DNA of 64,000 nucleotides from Ceratotherium simum simum (Eukaryota; Chordata; Mammalia; Perissodactyla; Rhinocerotidae): positions 12,988,070 to 13,052,069 of the forward strand of contig NW_004454166.1 of assembly GCF_000283155.1 (NCBI RefSeq), written 5' to 3'. The first letter of the stretch is position 1. Each line of letters begins with the position of its first letter. The notes beneath the pieces are model-generated. The model saw only the letters and a program-made list of their open reading frames with translations, was not told the DNA's origin and ran no database searches. Both the position numbers and the translations under genes were made by a program. Below are positions 24,100-34,459 of this stretch, one piece after another.

Positions 24100-24360
24100 A
24101 GGGAGTATAGCGTAAAGATTAAGAGCATGTCTTACCGCAATACAAAAAAGAGTATATATAGTATGATCACACTTTTGTAGAAAACAATTTTTTAATCCAT
24201 CTTTAGAAAAACGGTGGTGGGGATATACACCAAAATTAATGAAGTGGGGATCTCCTAGTGGACGTATTATCTATGATTTTTATTTTGTACTTTCTTTCAT
24301 CAATAATTCCTAAATATTTGAAAATAAACAAGTATTCTTTTTATTTAAAAAAAAAGTATA
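24100..24360 (+). mobile_element. Possible old LINE 3' end
   Basis: TATATGATCACACTTTTGTA-like start, GATTTTTATTTTGTACTTTC and TTGAAAATAAACAAGTATTC resemble an L1/LINE 3' end. Assigned by texture only. Confidence 0.35.
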
Positions 24361-24559
24361 GAAATGGTATGACAGGATAACATTTCCTTTTAATAAAACC
24401 AATATTTTCCTCATTATTTTTTCCCTTTTTTTCTTCCTATTCAAGCAACTAGGCTGTTCTGTTCACATCACCTCAGGAACGGTATATTATAACCAAAAAC
24501 AGAAAATTAAGATTAAAAAAAAAAAAAGATGAGGAGCATGAAGGCTGGAGCCAGCCTTC

Positions 24560-24745
24560 CTGGGCCACCACAACCCAGGGGCAGGACCGTGCAGAGGCAC
24601 CATTTTACAGCAGTTTCCTCTTACGGACAACAGGGCAGTAGCTACCCTGTAACGTTTTCGTGAGAATTAACTGAGTGAGCATACAGGAAGCGCTCAGAAC
24701 TACGTCTGGCACATAGTAAGCACTACTTTTGTAAGAAACCCTTTA
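24560..24745 (+). mobile_element. MIR SINE
   Basis: TTTTCGTGAGAATTAACTGA GTGAGC, GGAAGCGCTCAGAAC and CTGGCACATAGTAAGCACT give a good MIR 3' half. Confidence 0.75.
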
Positions 24746-25124
24746 GTTGGGATCCCGTCTACCCTTCAGGAGGTCTTAAGACTCATTCTACAACATCTCA
24801 GCCATCTTGGAACACCAGTTGGCTTCCAACACTGAGTATACATTCCCATACTTGACCTCTGACATTTGCAGGGAATCTATAATGAAACTGACCCATTCCA
24901 GTTAAGCCAAGATCTTGAACTGTAGAATCCACCCCCGTGACTGTTCTGCCATCCCCTGAGGGGTCCCTCTGAAGGTTCCTGCTCCTGGAGCTGCATCCTA
25001 TGGTGTTCTTGCGCTGTAGATTAATTCTTTCTTGAAGTTCCATTTTACTCTTCAAATTCAACCTCACAGGTTGAGCTTATACCTCTAATCTCTAAAGGTC
25101 AAGGTCAACAGCAGGCAGAGCCGA

Positions 25125-25300
25125 CACCAGTAGGGCAGTGCAGGGGCCAAAAGCACTGACGTGCTGTGTGTGTTCTGGCATGTTGCTTAACCTCTCTGTG
25201 CCTCTATGTCCTCATCTGTATAATAAGGATGCAAATAGGAACTATCTAACCCATAGGGTTGTGAAGAGTCAATGAGTTAAGTAAGCCATGTAAACTGCTT
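25125..25300 (+). mobile_element. MIR SINE
   Basis: TGTTGCTTAACCTCTCTGTG CCTC, CTCATCTGTATAATAAGGAT and ATAGGGTTGTGAAGAGTCAA TGAGTTAAG. Confidence 0.85.
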
Positions 25301-25309
25301 AAATCAATG

Positions 25310-25640
25310 TAAAAGATCAATATACTTTGAAAACACTAGCTAAGTGAAAGAAGCCAGACACAAAAGGCCACACATTCTGTACGATTCCATTTATATAAAA
25401 TATCCAGAGTTGGCAAATCCATAGAGACAGAAAACAGATTAGCGGTTGCCAGGGGCTGGGAGGAGGGGAGAACAGAGAATGACTGCTTAATGGGTACAGC
25501 GTTTCCTTTTGGGGTGATGAAAATGTTCTGGAGCTAGATAGTGATGATGGTTGCAATAACACTGTGAAATTACTAAACGTCACTTATGGTAAATTGTTTT
25601 GTGTATTTCACCAAAATGAAAAGAAAATCATTTGCCAAAA
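25310..25640 (+). mobile_element. L1M LINE 3' end
   Basis: AAGTGAAAGAAGCCAGACAC AAAAGGCCACACATTC, GGTTGCCAGGGGCTGGGAGG, GATGAAAATGTTCTGGAGCT and the final CACCAAAATGAAAAG. Confidence 0.88.
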
Positions 25641-26021
25641 AAAAAGTCAATAATGTTTTCTATCACTCGAATTACTACACAAGTAACTACTATAACATGA
25701 AATGTACCAGGTCCCACGCAAGGCAAAAGTGGCCTGCAGGTTCCAGGCAGGAGGGGGAACGCTATACAGGAGGAGCAGGGCTGGGAGGTGGTTCAAGACA
25801 AGCTTCACAAACACGGTAGCATCTGAGATGGGCCCTGAAGGATGGCTAGACCCTTATGAGATAAGAACCAGCCAATCACAGCACAGCACAGCAAAGGCAC
25901 ACAGGTAACAAGTGAGATGTGGAGGGTGGGGGCCACCGGAGAACCACTCGGGTGACAGCCATGGAGAAAAACTATGGAGAAGTGGACTTAGTGCCTGAAA
26001 AGGACCTTAAGTCTAGTCTTG

Positions 26022-26188
26022 TCATTTACAGCGGATGTTAGCTCACTGCCAATCTTCCTCTTTTTTACGTGAGCCGCCGCCACGCACGGCCACTGACAGA
26101 CAGTGGTGTAGGTCTGCAACCAGGAACCGAACCAGGGCCGCCGAAGCGAGCGCACTGAACTTACCCACTAGGCCACTGGGTCTGGCTC
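26022..26188 (-). mobile_element. Diverged ERE-type SINE, minus strand
   Basis: GGATGTTAGCTCACTGCCAA TCTTCCTC, CCGCCGCCACGCACGGC and GGAACCGAACCAGGGCCGCC, with a degraded 3' side GGCCACTGGGTCTGGC. It is clearly older than the other EREs and no target duplication is readable. Confidence 0.75.
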
Positions 26189-26189
26189 T

Positions 26190-27765
26190 CACTCTCCTTT
26201 TTAAGAGGGCCAGGAGATGTGCAATGCAATTCAAGAACAATTCCACACCTCACTCCAAATGAGCTCCTCATAAGCAAGACCCACCTTTTTGACCATTTCA
26301 TAATCCTCGCACAGGGCCTTACACATACTAGCTGATCTCTATTTCTTGTATTTTGATCTTGTATTTTGTTGTTTTTAACGAATAAATGAAATAGCTGAAA
26401 TAAAACAGGTCCTGTCAGTAAACAGAATAAACTGTTGCTCTCTGGAAAACTCACATATGTGGAAGAGGTCACTCCCTGAAATGAGTTAATAAGATAAATG
26501 ACATGTCACAGTAACTCAAGTACACGCAATTCTTTTTCTTTTATAAGGCAGCACGTCATTTTTGCATTTTTCTTCAGGAGTCTCTTTAATGAAGAGGAAC
26601 TATCCACCACAGCCTTTAGAACAAAGCTAAATACTTCTAGACTTCAAAGCAGAGCAAATCCTCTATACTGAGGTATCCTGAACAAATACTTCCGACCTTG
26701 GACTCTCCCACTCTCCCACTAAAATATCCCACATCTAGCTCTCCTTTTCTCAGCTCTCAGCCTCGAGGACCCGCGGGATCCGCCACGGCCGGCTTGTGTG
26801 CGGAAACTGGGGCCAGTTCCAAGCCAGACTGGGCCCCTCCCTGGACTTTGACCAGCCACTCTCGCTGCCATCCACGCGGCACTGATGCCACCCAACACAG
26901 ATTGCAACTGACTGAGCAGGTGGCTTGGGTCTCGGGTTTCAGGCCCCAGGAAACAGAAGCAATAAAAGGGCTGCGGTCGGTGAAATGCCACGTAATGGGC
27001 TGCCAGAGTGCACTGTGGGTTGATAACTAACCTCATAAGCCTTCGCAGTTTACCAGGGCTTTCCCTGTGAAGCCCACATCCATTTCACGGGCAGGCGACA
27101 CGGCAGGCAATGTTTCTTCTGGGCCAGGGGGAGAACCACGGCTGGCTTTCAGAAGAGGTGGCAGAGCCTCGGAGAGGCAAAGAGGCTTGCTGAATGTCAC
27201 GCGTCCACTAAGAGTAGGAGCCGGGAGGGGCGCGTGCAGGCAACCACTCTTAATACGCACTAATGACCGCTCATTTGCCACAGGTGAGCAGCAGCTGGCT
27301 GCATGGAAGCAGCAAGGAGAGTCCCAAGGCAGACAGGAAGGATCTGCCATCCCAGAATGAGGCTTTGGACCATGTGGTCTCCAAGTGCTCCTTTAGGGGC
27401 AAAACCCAGTGGTTCCCACTGCCCTACTGTCTGCCCTGGCTCCCTTCTCTCTGAAGTGTTCATTGATTCTAGTCCCTAAATTGTCTGCTGGCACCTCCAG
27501 CCAGGAAATGGAAAGGGCTCACTGGGGCCTCCCAAAGAATGTAACGAGACCCAAACAGGAGTGAGCTAGAGAAAGAAAGAATCCAAGGTCAAGGGAGACC
27601 TTCAAAACCAATGTCAAGGTGCTGAAGAAGAAACAGAAGGTGGACAGAGAAGAAAAAGAAAAGACAGTCTCTCATCAAATCTCCTGAAAATTTTCCAAAG
27701 ACGAGGAATTTGGACCTTTTCAAAGAAGCAACATCCAATGAAAAATAAGAGGATACTTGGGCTCA
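26190..27765. other. Unassigned intron DNA, locally GC-rich (26755-27060)
   Basis: No repeat or exon recognised. The open frames of 90-110 codons on both strands overlap one another, as expected of GC-rich chance frames. Confidence 0.4.
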
Positions 27766-27769
27766 CCGG

Positions 27770-28400
27770 CAGGAGCAGAGGAAGGAGCAGGAATCTTGGA
27801 TGTATTAGTTCATGCCCCAGTGCCTTTGCATATGCTGATCTGGCCACCAGGAAGGCTGTTCTCCCACTTGTCCTCAGAGCCCAAAGCTTTCTCTCTGAAA
27901 TTTTCATTTTTTTTTTTTTTATGAGGAAGATCAGCCCTGAGCTAACATCCATACATCCATGCTGAATCCTCCTCTTTTTTGCTGAGGAAGACCGGCTCTG
28001 AGCTAACATCTATTGCCAATCCTCCTCTTCTTTTTTTTTCCTCAAAGCCCCAGTAGATAGTTGTACGTCATAGTTGCACACCCTTCTAGTTGCTGTATGT
28101 GGGACGCGGCCTCAGCATGGCTGGAGAAGCAGTGCGTCGGTCCTGGGCCGCCAGTAGCGGAGCGCACGCACTTAACCGCTAAGCCACCGGGCCGGCCCTC
28201 TCTCTGAAATTTTCTGGTTGCCCATTTTTCCCTACCAGTCCCCTCACCTTAGACCTTCCTTTGAGCTTATATACAACTCTCTATGGCACTTTTTACACCA
28301 GGTGTAATAACTTGTCTCCACTCAAGCTTCTTAAGGGCAGGGACCTGTCTTATTGTTCTCTGTGTTCCCTGAACCAACCATACCTCAGAGTAACCCAACA
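27770..28400 (+). mobile_element. L2 LINE 3' region, split by an ERE
   Basis: Left part: GCCCCAGTGCCTTTGCATAT GCTGATCTGGCCACCAGGAA. Right part (28213-28400): TCCACTCAAGCTTCTTAAGG GCAGGGACCTGTCTTATTG. The two parts read through when the ERE and one target copy are removed. Confidence 0.75.
27906..28197 (-). mobile_element. ERE SINE, long form, minus strand
   Basis: Perfect 15-bp target duplication CTCTCTGAAATTTTC at 27891-27905 and 28198-28212. It contains both the doubled GAGGAAGA/TTAGCTCAG tail and the CAAAGCCCCAGTAGATAGTT module, ending AAGCCACCGGGCCGGCC. Confidence 0.97.
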
Positions 28401-29283
28401 TTGAGGATGCCATCAGGAAATCCAGAAAGTGGGAAACTATATAGGACAAATGACCCAGCTTCTTCAACAAACGAATGGCAAAAAAAAAAAAAAAAAGAAT
28501 GAGGCAGGGAAAACTTTAGATTAAGAGCTATAGATAAATTGTGGGGTGGGGGCAATGGGGAAATGTTGGTCAAAGGACACAAATGTTCAGCCATAAAATG
28601 AATAAGGTCTGGGGATCTACTGTACAGCACGGTGACTATAGTTAATAATAATGTAAAGTATATTTGAAATTTGCTAAGGCAGTAATCTTAAGTGTACTTA
28701 CCACACACATACACACAAAATGGTAACTGGTGAGGTGATGGATATGTTAATTAGCTTGACACACAGTAACCATTTCACAACATATATGCATATCAAATCA
28801 CCATGCCTTACACCTCAAATATATATAATTTTTGCCAATTATACCCCAATAAAGCTAGGAAAAAATTTTTTTTTAATTTTTAAAAGAGCTTTAGATAGAG
28901 TAGTAACCAAATGCATGAAAGGACCTTGCCGACCACCAAACGGGAAAAATTGAACACTGACTAAACATCTGATACTAAAAAATAATGGTTAATTATTTTT
29001 AGGCATTTTAATAGTATTGTGGATATATTTTTAAAAACATAGCCCTTATCTTTTAGAGATGTGTACTGAAGTACATGTTTGAAATCACGTTTGTAATTTG
29101 TTTATTTAAAATAATTGGGAAGGTACAGAGGTGAGAATACAGATGAAATGAGAGTGGCCATATTGATAAGTGATGAAGCCTGAAGATGGCAACTTGGGGA
29201 CTTATATCCATTATATGATGGGTACTGGGGTTCTCTCTACTTGAGTATGTTTAGAAATTTCAATAATAAAAACTGGAAGAAAA
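28400..29283 (+). mobile_element. Old interspersed repeat, copy 3, split by an L1 insertion
   Basis: Left part to 28522 (ATGACCCAGCTTCTTCAACA AACGAATGG). Right part from 28898 (ATTGAACACTGACTAAACAT CTGATAC, TTATCTTTTAGAGATGTGTA CTGAAGTAC) ends with AATTTCAATAATAAAAACTG G. Same family as 8560 and 17230. The name is uncertain. Confidence 0.6.
28537..28883 (+). mobile_element. L1M LINE 3' end inserted in an older repeat
   Basis: GATCTACTGTACAGCACGGT GACTATAGTTAATAATAATG and CCAATTATACCCCAATAAAG CTAGG are L1 3' UTR. The 14-bp target duplication AAGAGCTATAGATA (28523-28536) / AAGAGCTTTAGATA (28884-28897) differs at one position. Confidence 0.88.
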
Positions 29284-29442
29284 AAAAGGTGGGCAGAACT
29301 AAAGTGAATACTGTAGATCCTGTAATTGCTCACCAACAGCCAGCAGCAGTGAAGCCGGGTGTCTGAGGGGTACGGTAGATATTAAAGCAATTTGCTATTT
29401 TTCCTGTTTAACTTGAGGGGTGACTGAGGGGTCTCAAGAATT

Positions 29443-29814
29443 TGTGAGCCTGTTTTGCAGGAGAAAGAGAATGACTTCGGGGAGGTTGTGACCACTGGAT
29501 GGTCGATCACTGATCACAGATCACCAGATGGCCGGCCCTCAGCAGGTGCTGAAGTCCAGAAGTCAGATTGCCCAGAGGCTTATCAGGAGTGACCCCTTTG
29601 TTTCCCTGAAGCCCCTCCTGCCAAGCCCCTTAGCTCTATAAAACCCCCCTGCTTTCTATTCTAGGGGAGGTGGATTTGAGTGCACGCAGGCGTCCACCTA
29701 CTCATTTTGGCCAATTCGAATAAAGCTTTCTCGTCTCCAAGCACCGATGTCTCAGTGTTTGGCTTGCTGGGCATCGGGCACACGAACTTCAGATTAAGAG
29801 GTTCGGTATCAGCA
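29443..29814 (+). mobile_element. Class I-type ERV LTR (solo)
   Basis: TATA box TATAAAAC at about 29637, poly(A) signal AATAAAG at 29719-29725 and a terminal TTCGGTATCAGCA near 29802-29814 give a complete U3-R-U5 layout in the right spacing. No gag, pol or env is adjacent. It lies in EPB41L4B intron 1 in the opposite orientation. Family not assigned. Confidence 0.75.
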
Positions 29815-29989
29815 GCAACTGACTTCAGTTCATTCACAATAAAACCAAAGTCAAAACATTAATTCCTACTGAGTGAGGAAAGGCCTGCAAGAGGGGCTTG
29901 AAGAGAAGTGTTCTCTCTTGGGCCATTGAGGCTACCTCAGAAGAGGAAGGGGGTATGGGAGACAATCTCATCAAGACAGGTGGGGATGA

Positions 29990-30825
29990 GCTGAACACAA
30001 TGAGAAAGATACAACTCAACTAAAAAACAGGCAAAAATCATAGAACAAAGCATTCCAGGAGGAGATATGTTTATGGCTCCTAGACATATGCAAAGATACT
30101 CAACCCCATCAACAACTGGGAAAATGAAGACCACCGTGAGTTCCGACTACCTCCCACTAAACTAGTAAAATAAAACAAGAAAGCTGCAAAGTGCTGAAGA
30201 ATAGACGCACAGACGCTTTCATATGCCGTTGGGACTCTGGAAAGCTATTTCGCAGGATCTTAAAAGGCCCTGCCCACCGCCCTCCCAGCCCTTCCACTCC
30301 CGGGTACACACCCAGGAGAGACGCCTGCTTGCAATATGTGCACCAGGAGACCAATTCCAGCATGTTCAAAGCAGCATCTCTTTCTAATAGCCGCAAACTG
30401 GAAACATCCCAAATGCCCATGACAAAGGATAAATTTCAGTAGATTCATGCGATGGAATAACTACAAAGCAGTAAGAACTAGTTAACCTTGTCAATACGGA
30501 CGAATCTCACAGACACGGTATTGAGTGAAAAACCCATTTGCATAACATTCACAAACATGCAAATCTAACAACATATCACTTAGGGAAACATACATACACG
30601 GCAAACCTGTAAAGAAAAGGGATGAGAGACAAACTTCAGGAGAGCGGGAGGGAGGCGAATGTGAGGAGCACGGCTGGGCTTTACCAACGCCAGTGATGGT
30701 CTCTGTTCTTAAGCTGGGTGGTGGGTACACGGATGTTCATTGTATTATTTTTCTTGAAACTACTCGTGTTATAGACAGTCTTTTGTATTTATACTTCATC
30801 ATTAAAAAATTTAAAGAATGTGCCG
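29990..30825 (+). mobile_element. L1M LINE 3' region, decayed
   Basis: GACATATGCAAAGATACTCA ACCCCATCA, CCGTTGGGACTCTGG, GTACACACCCAGGAGAGACG, GGAAACATCCCAAATGCCCA and GGGTGGTGGGTACACGGATG TTCATT follow L1 order. Confidence 0.85.
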
Positions 30826-31059
30826 GACAGAGAATTTGCCAACACTGCACAAATCAGACAAAAATGTAAGGGGGAAAACTAAGACCAGATAACCTGGGAG
30901 GATGCTCAGCACAAAGCAGAAGAGTCCCAGGGGAGAAGTGCCAGAATGCCAAGAATAAAACCCCAAGGAGAGGGTGGGGGACATCCAAGTCCCCAGTGGC
31001 AGTGCCACTGATGATTGGGCAGGACTGAGGTAGGAGGGCCCGGACCTGCACAAAAATCC

Positions 31060-31485
31060 TTAACTCAGATGAACCGATAAACAAGGTGTAGTATATACAC
31101 ACACTGGAATACTACTCAGTCATGAAAAGGAATGAAGTTCTGACACTGGCTACAATATAGATGGACCTGGAGGACATTATGCTAAGTGCAAGGAGCCAGA
31201 CACAAAAGGACAAATCCTGCGCGATTCCATTTATCTGAGGCACCCGGAGTCGCCAAACTCATCGAGACAGAAAGTGGAATGGTGGTTACCAGGGGCTGCG
31301 GGGAGGCAGGGCGGAACGGGGAGTGTTTCATGGGTACGGTTTCAATTTGGGAAGATGAAAACGTTCTGGAGATGGACAGTGGTGACGGCAGCACAACAGT
31401 GCGAATGTACTTAATGCCTCTGAACTGTACACCTAAAAATGGTAAATTTTATGTTACTTACATTTTACAATAACAAAACCCTAAT
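31060..31485 (+). mobile_element. L1M LINE 3' end
   Basis: CACTGGAATACTACTCAGTC ATGAAAAGGAATGAAG, TATAGATGGACCTGGAGGAC ATTATGCTAAGTG, GAACTGTACACCTAAAAATG GTAAATTTTATG. Confidence 0.92.
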
Positions 31486-31489
31486 GCAA

Positions 31490-32160
31490 TGTAGGTGCAG
31501 CTGAGCAAGTGAGCAGGCCCACCTCAACCCCCCTGAGCAGACATAAGGGAGGACACGGACAACATTCAGATCACAAAACAGGCACGGAGGGGGCACCACG
31601 GAGCTGACGGATGCCAGCTCTACAGGCACCTGTGGAACCGGGCAGTCTGCGTCTTCCGGGGGGCGGGGGGGGACCAGCAGTGTGGACAATCCACCTCTGG
31701 GACGGGCTCAGTGCTAGGGAATGAGGAAGGCCCGCATGATCCCATGGGTGGCACAGGACCCTAGGGAGATCATCTTCCAGTCCTAACTCTAAGAAGGAAA
31801 TGCTGAGCCCTCGGCCAGCCATGACTTTGAGGAGAAAGAACCTGCACAAAATGCTGAGAAATGGTAGACAGAACCCAAATGCCAGAGATGCTGAAAGGCA
31901 AAGTGGTTCAAGAGAGAGAGGGGGTTTTATCGCATGAAATCCTGACCTGTCGAATCACAAAGGATTCTGATTTTCCCAGGGAGCTCCTGAGAGCACCCAT
32001 TTGAAACAGGCAGGCTGGGAGTGTCCGGCATGGGCTGGGGGAAGAGCACTGGAAGACGAGTCAGGAAACGTACATTCCCTTCTGGCTCTACCACACTTAC
32101 TAGCTGAGGGGCCCAAGACCACCCACTCCCTGAGACCATGCGTAAAGAGGATAATAATCC
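31490..32160. other. Unassigned intron DNA
   Basis: Contains a G-run patch at 31660-31673 (GGGGGGCGGGGGGG). A MIR-like fragment is possible at 32075-32165. No gene. Confidence 0.4.
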
Positions 32161-32164
32161 CTTC

Positions 32165-32321
32165 CCAGACCGTGGCAATTAAGGAAAGTAACACAGATTC
32201 TGCTGGCCTAGGGGATAGGGCTGCCTACCAGGCAAGACACCAGACGGTGGCAATTAAGGAAAGAAACACAGATTCTGCTGGCCTAGGGGGTAGGGCTGCC
32301 TACCAGGCAAGACACCAGGTG
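32165..32321 (+). repeat. 75-bp tandem duplication, two copies
   Basis: Copies 32172-32246 and 32247-32321 are about 96% identical (differences at the C/G before GTGGC, AAAGTAAC/AAAGAAAC and GGGGATAGG/GGGGGTAGG). The shared unit starts GTGGCAATTAAGGAAAG and ends CAGGCAAGACACCAG. The unit length is a multiple of three, so an overlapping chance open frame (32001-32423) carries a 25-residue repeat; there is no other sign of coding. Confidence 0.93.
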
Positions 32322-32364
32322 CTTGGCACATCAACCTCCAACTCCAAGAGACAGGCATTATTCA

Positions 32365-32365
32365 C

Positions 32366-32403
<38 letters not shown>
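32365..32403 (+). repeat. (CA)n microsatellite
   Basis: An uninterrupted run of about 18 CA units. Confidence 0.97.
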
Positions 32404-32404
<1 letters not shown>

Positions 32405-32925
32405 GATGGGTGAATTTAAGTAATCCAGAATAAGCACAAAAGAGGGCACCAAACTGTGAGAAGTGTGTCAGGAAGCCTTGGATGGGAGGAAAAAATTTTA
32501 AAAAAAAGGATACACGCCAAGCTCATAAACACATATACAAAAGCACAAAGACGGAAATAAAACCAACCAGTTGCTATGCAGCAGGATGGGAATATGAAAA
32601 ATGCTTTTCTCTGTGATAATTTGAAGATTGTTCTATTAAGCACTTTTAAAAAACGTAGCCTACTTCTGAGCCCAGTGTTGAAGAATTATGGCCATCAAAC
32701 CAGAATGCACTCCGGGCAAAACTACATTCAATGAGTGTGACTGAAGATGTAAATCCAATCTCTGGAAATCCCACATGGCCTGCAAAGGAGGACACTCTTT
32801 TGAGGCTCAGGGGTCCCCATCCACCTCGGGACTTCTGGGGCAGGCTCAGAACCCACCACCCTGCCCTCCCATGTCCAGTCTTGCTGTCGGAGGACCTGGC
32901 CAGACCACAAATCTCCGGCCAGACT
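32405..32925. other. Unassigned intron DNA
   Basis: Nothing recognised. Confidence 0.4.
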
Positions 32926-32929
32926 GGGC

Positions 32930-33105
32930 TTGAAGCTCGAGTCTACCCTTACTAGCCATGTGACATGAGCAAGTTTCTTAACCTGTCTGCTACGTCCCTT
33001 TCTCCCCTCTACAAACCAGGAATTACAACAGTAACCACCACCAGAGTTTTCTGAGGATTCAACAAGACAATTGCACAGCAAATGCACAGTAAATCTCAGC
33101 TCTCA
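32930..33105 (+). mobile_element. MIR SINE
   Basis: CTAGCCATGTGACATGAGCA AGTTTCTTAACCTGTCTGC, TTTTCTGAGGATTCAACAAG, GCACAGTAAATCTCAGCTCT. Confidence 0.75.
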
Positions 33106-33129
33106 TTAGCTTGAGACACTCATCTGCGC

Positions 33130-33490
33130 CTCACAGGTTCCTCACCCCTTTAAGATGCAGAATCCTCCCCTACTCCAAGGAGCCCAAGCCCAGGAAGTGG
33201 GGTCTTCTGGCTCCCATCCTCCGTGCATTTGCACCTGTTGCTTCCTCTGCCCAACCCCTTCCAACCAAATCTACAGCTGAACTCCTATGCATCCTGTGGG
33301 ACAGCTCCATGTCACTGTGGGCATCAAACCTTCTCCACCTCCAACCCCCAGTTCTGTTGATCACTCCCTGCACTACCTCATGTGGGGTGACGCGTTATCT
33401 ATTTACACTGCCTCCCCTTCTAGACTGGAACTATCTCACCCCCCCACCTCCCTCCCCAATGCTTAATGCAGTGTAAGTGCCCAATAATCC
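33130..33490 (+). mobile_element. L2 LINE 3' end
   Basis: GTGCATTTGCACCTGTTGCT TCCTCTGCCCAA, CTTCTAGACTGGAACTATCT and GTAAGTGCCCAATAATCC. Confidence 0.7.
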
Positions 33491-33659
33491 TGTGCTGACT
33501 GAAGAAAAAAAAGTGGGCCAACAAAAACATTTTGGAAAAAAATAAACCTGAAATTAAAATCAAGTGGGACTAGTGAGACACATTTAGCTCTAGAGACAAG
33601 CCAAAGAGGCTGCAGGAGTGAGGTTAGGAGGACCAGGGCAGACGGGACATACCTGGGAG

Positions 33660-33695
33660 GCCACAAGCCCCCCCCAGCCCCCCCCAGCCCACCTC
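33660..33695 (+). repeat. C-rich low complexity
   Basis: AGCCCCCCCCAG twice in tandem. Confidence 0.8.
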
Positions 33696-34209
33696 TGCCA
33701 GATCAGCTGTGGCTGGTAGCAGAGCATCGGCATCCCTGGGCAGGTGAGAGGGTGGCGACTGCCCCAAAGTAGGTGTTCAGAACACAAGCCCTCAGATGCA
33801 AGGGCTGTGGCCACATCTGTGGCCACATCAGCAGGACCTCTAACCTGCCAGAAAGCAGAGGTGATGGGGGGAGGGGCTGGGAGGATGAGGAGCTTGCCTC
33901 TCACCCAGCAGGGACAGTAGGCAGCACACAGCTCAGCAGGCCACAGGAGGCTCCCCACCTCAGCTAAGGGGCCCAGAAAATGTCAGGGGGGGCAAGGGCC
34001 CCACCCTAAAGGGTCCCTATTCAATTGTGCTGAAGGTGTAGGAAGAGAGACTTGCATCAACCCATATGAATTCCCCATTTTAAATACATATTTATATCTA
34101 AAAAACCCACAAAAACTACAGATGGATACACTACAATTTTAACAGTGGTTATCTCCACTGAGATTTTAGATGATGTTTTCTCTCGCTTCTCTGTATTTTG
34201 TAATTGTTC

Positions 34210-34455
34210 CTTTTTTTTTTTTTTGAGGAAGATTAGCCCTGAGCTAACATCTGTTGCCAAACCTCCTCTTTTCTGCTGAGGAAGATTAGCCCTGGGCTAA
34301 CATCCGTGCCCATCTTTCTCTACTCTATATGGGACGCTGCCACAGCATGGCTTGATAAGCACTGCATCGGTCTGCACCTGGGATCCGAACCCGCGAACCC
34401 CGGGCCGCAGAAGCCGAGCACGCAAACTTAACTGCTACGCCACCAGGCCAGCCCC
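34210..34455 (-). mobile_element. ERE SINE, minus strand
   Basis: TTGAGGAAGATTAGCCCTGA GCTAACATC…GGGATCCGAACCCGCGAACC…CACCAGGCCAGCCCC. Target duplication TGTAATTGTTC (34199-34209) / TGTAATCGTTC (34456-34466), one mismatch. Confidence 0.96.
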
Positions 34456-34459
34456 TGTA

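Noticed and set aside
32365..32403. Regular repeat that could be mistaken for a CRISPR array
   Set aside because: It is a CA dinucleotide microsatellite in a vertebrate genome; no CRISPR-type repeat-spacer pattern occurs in the window.
32001..32423. 140-codon frame with an internal 25-residue repeat
   Set aside because: The repeat comes from the 75-bp DNA duplication and the tail THTHTH from a CA microsatellite. No sign of a gene.
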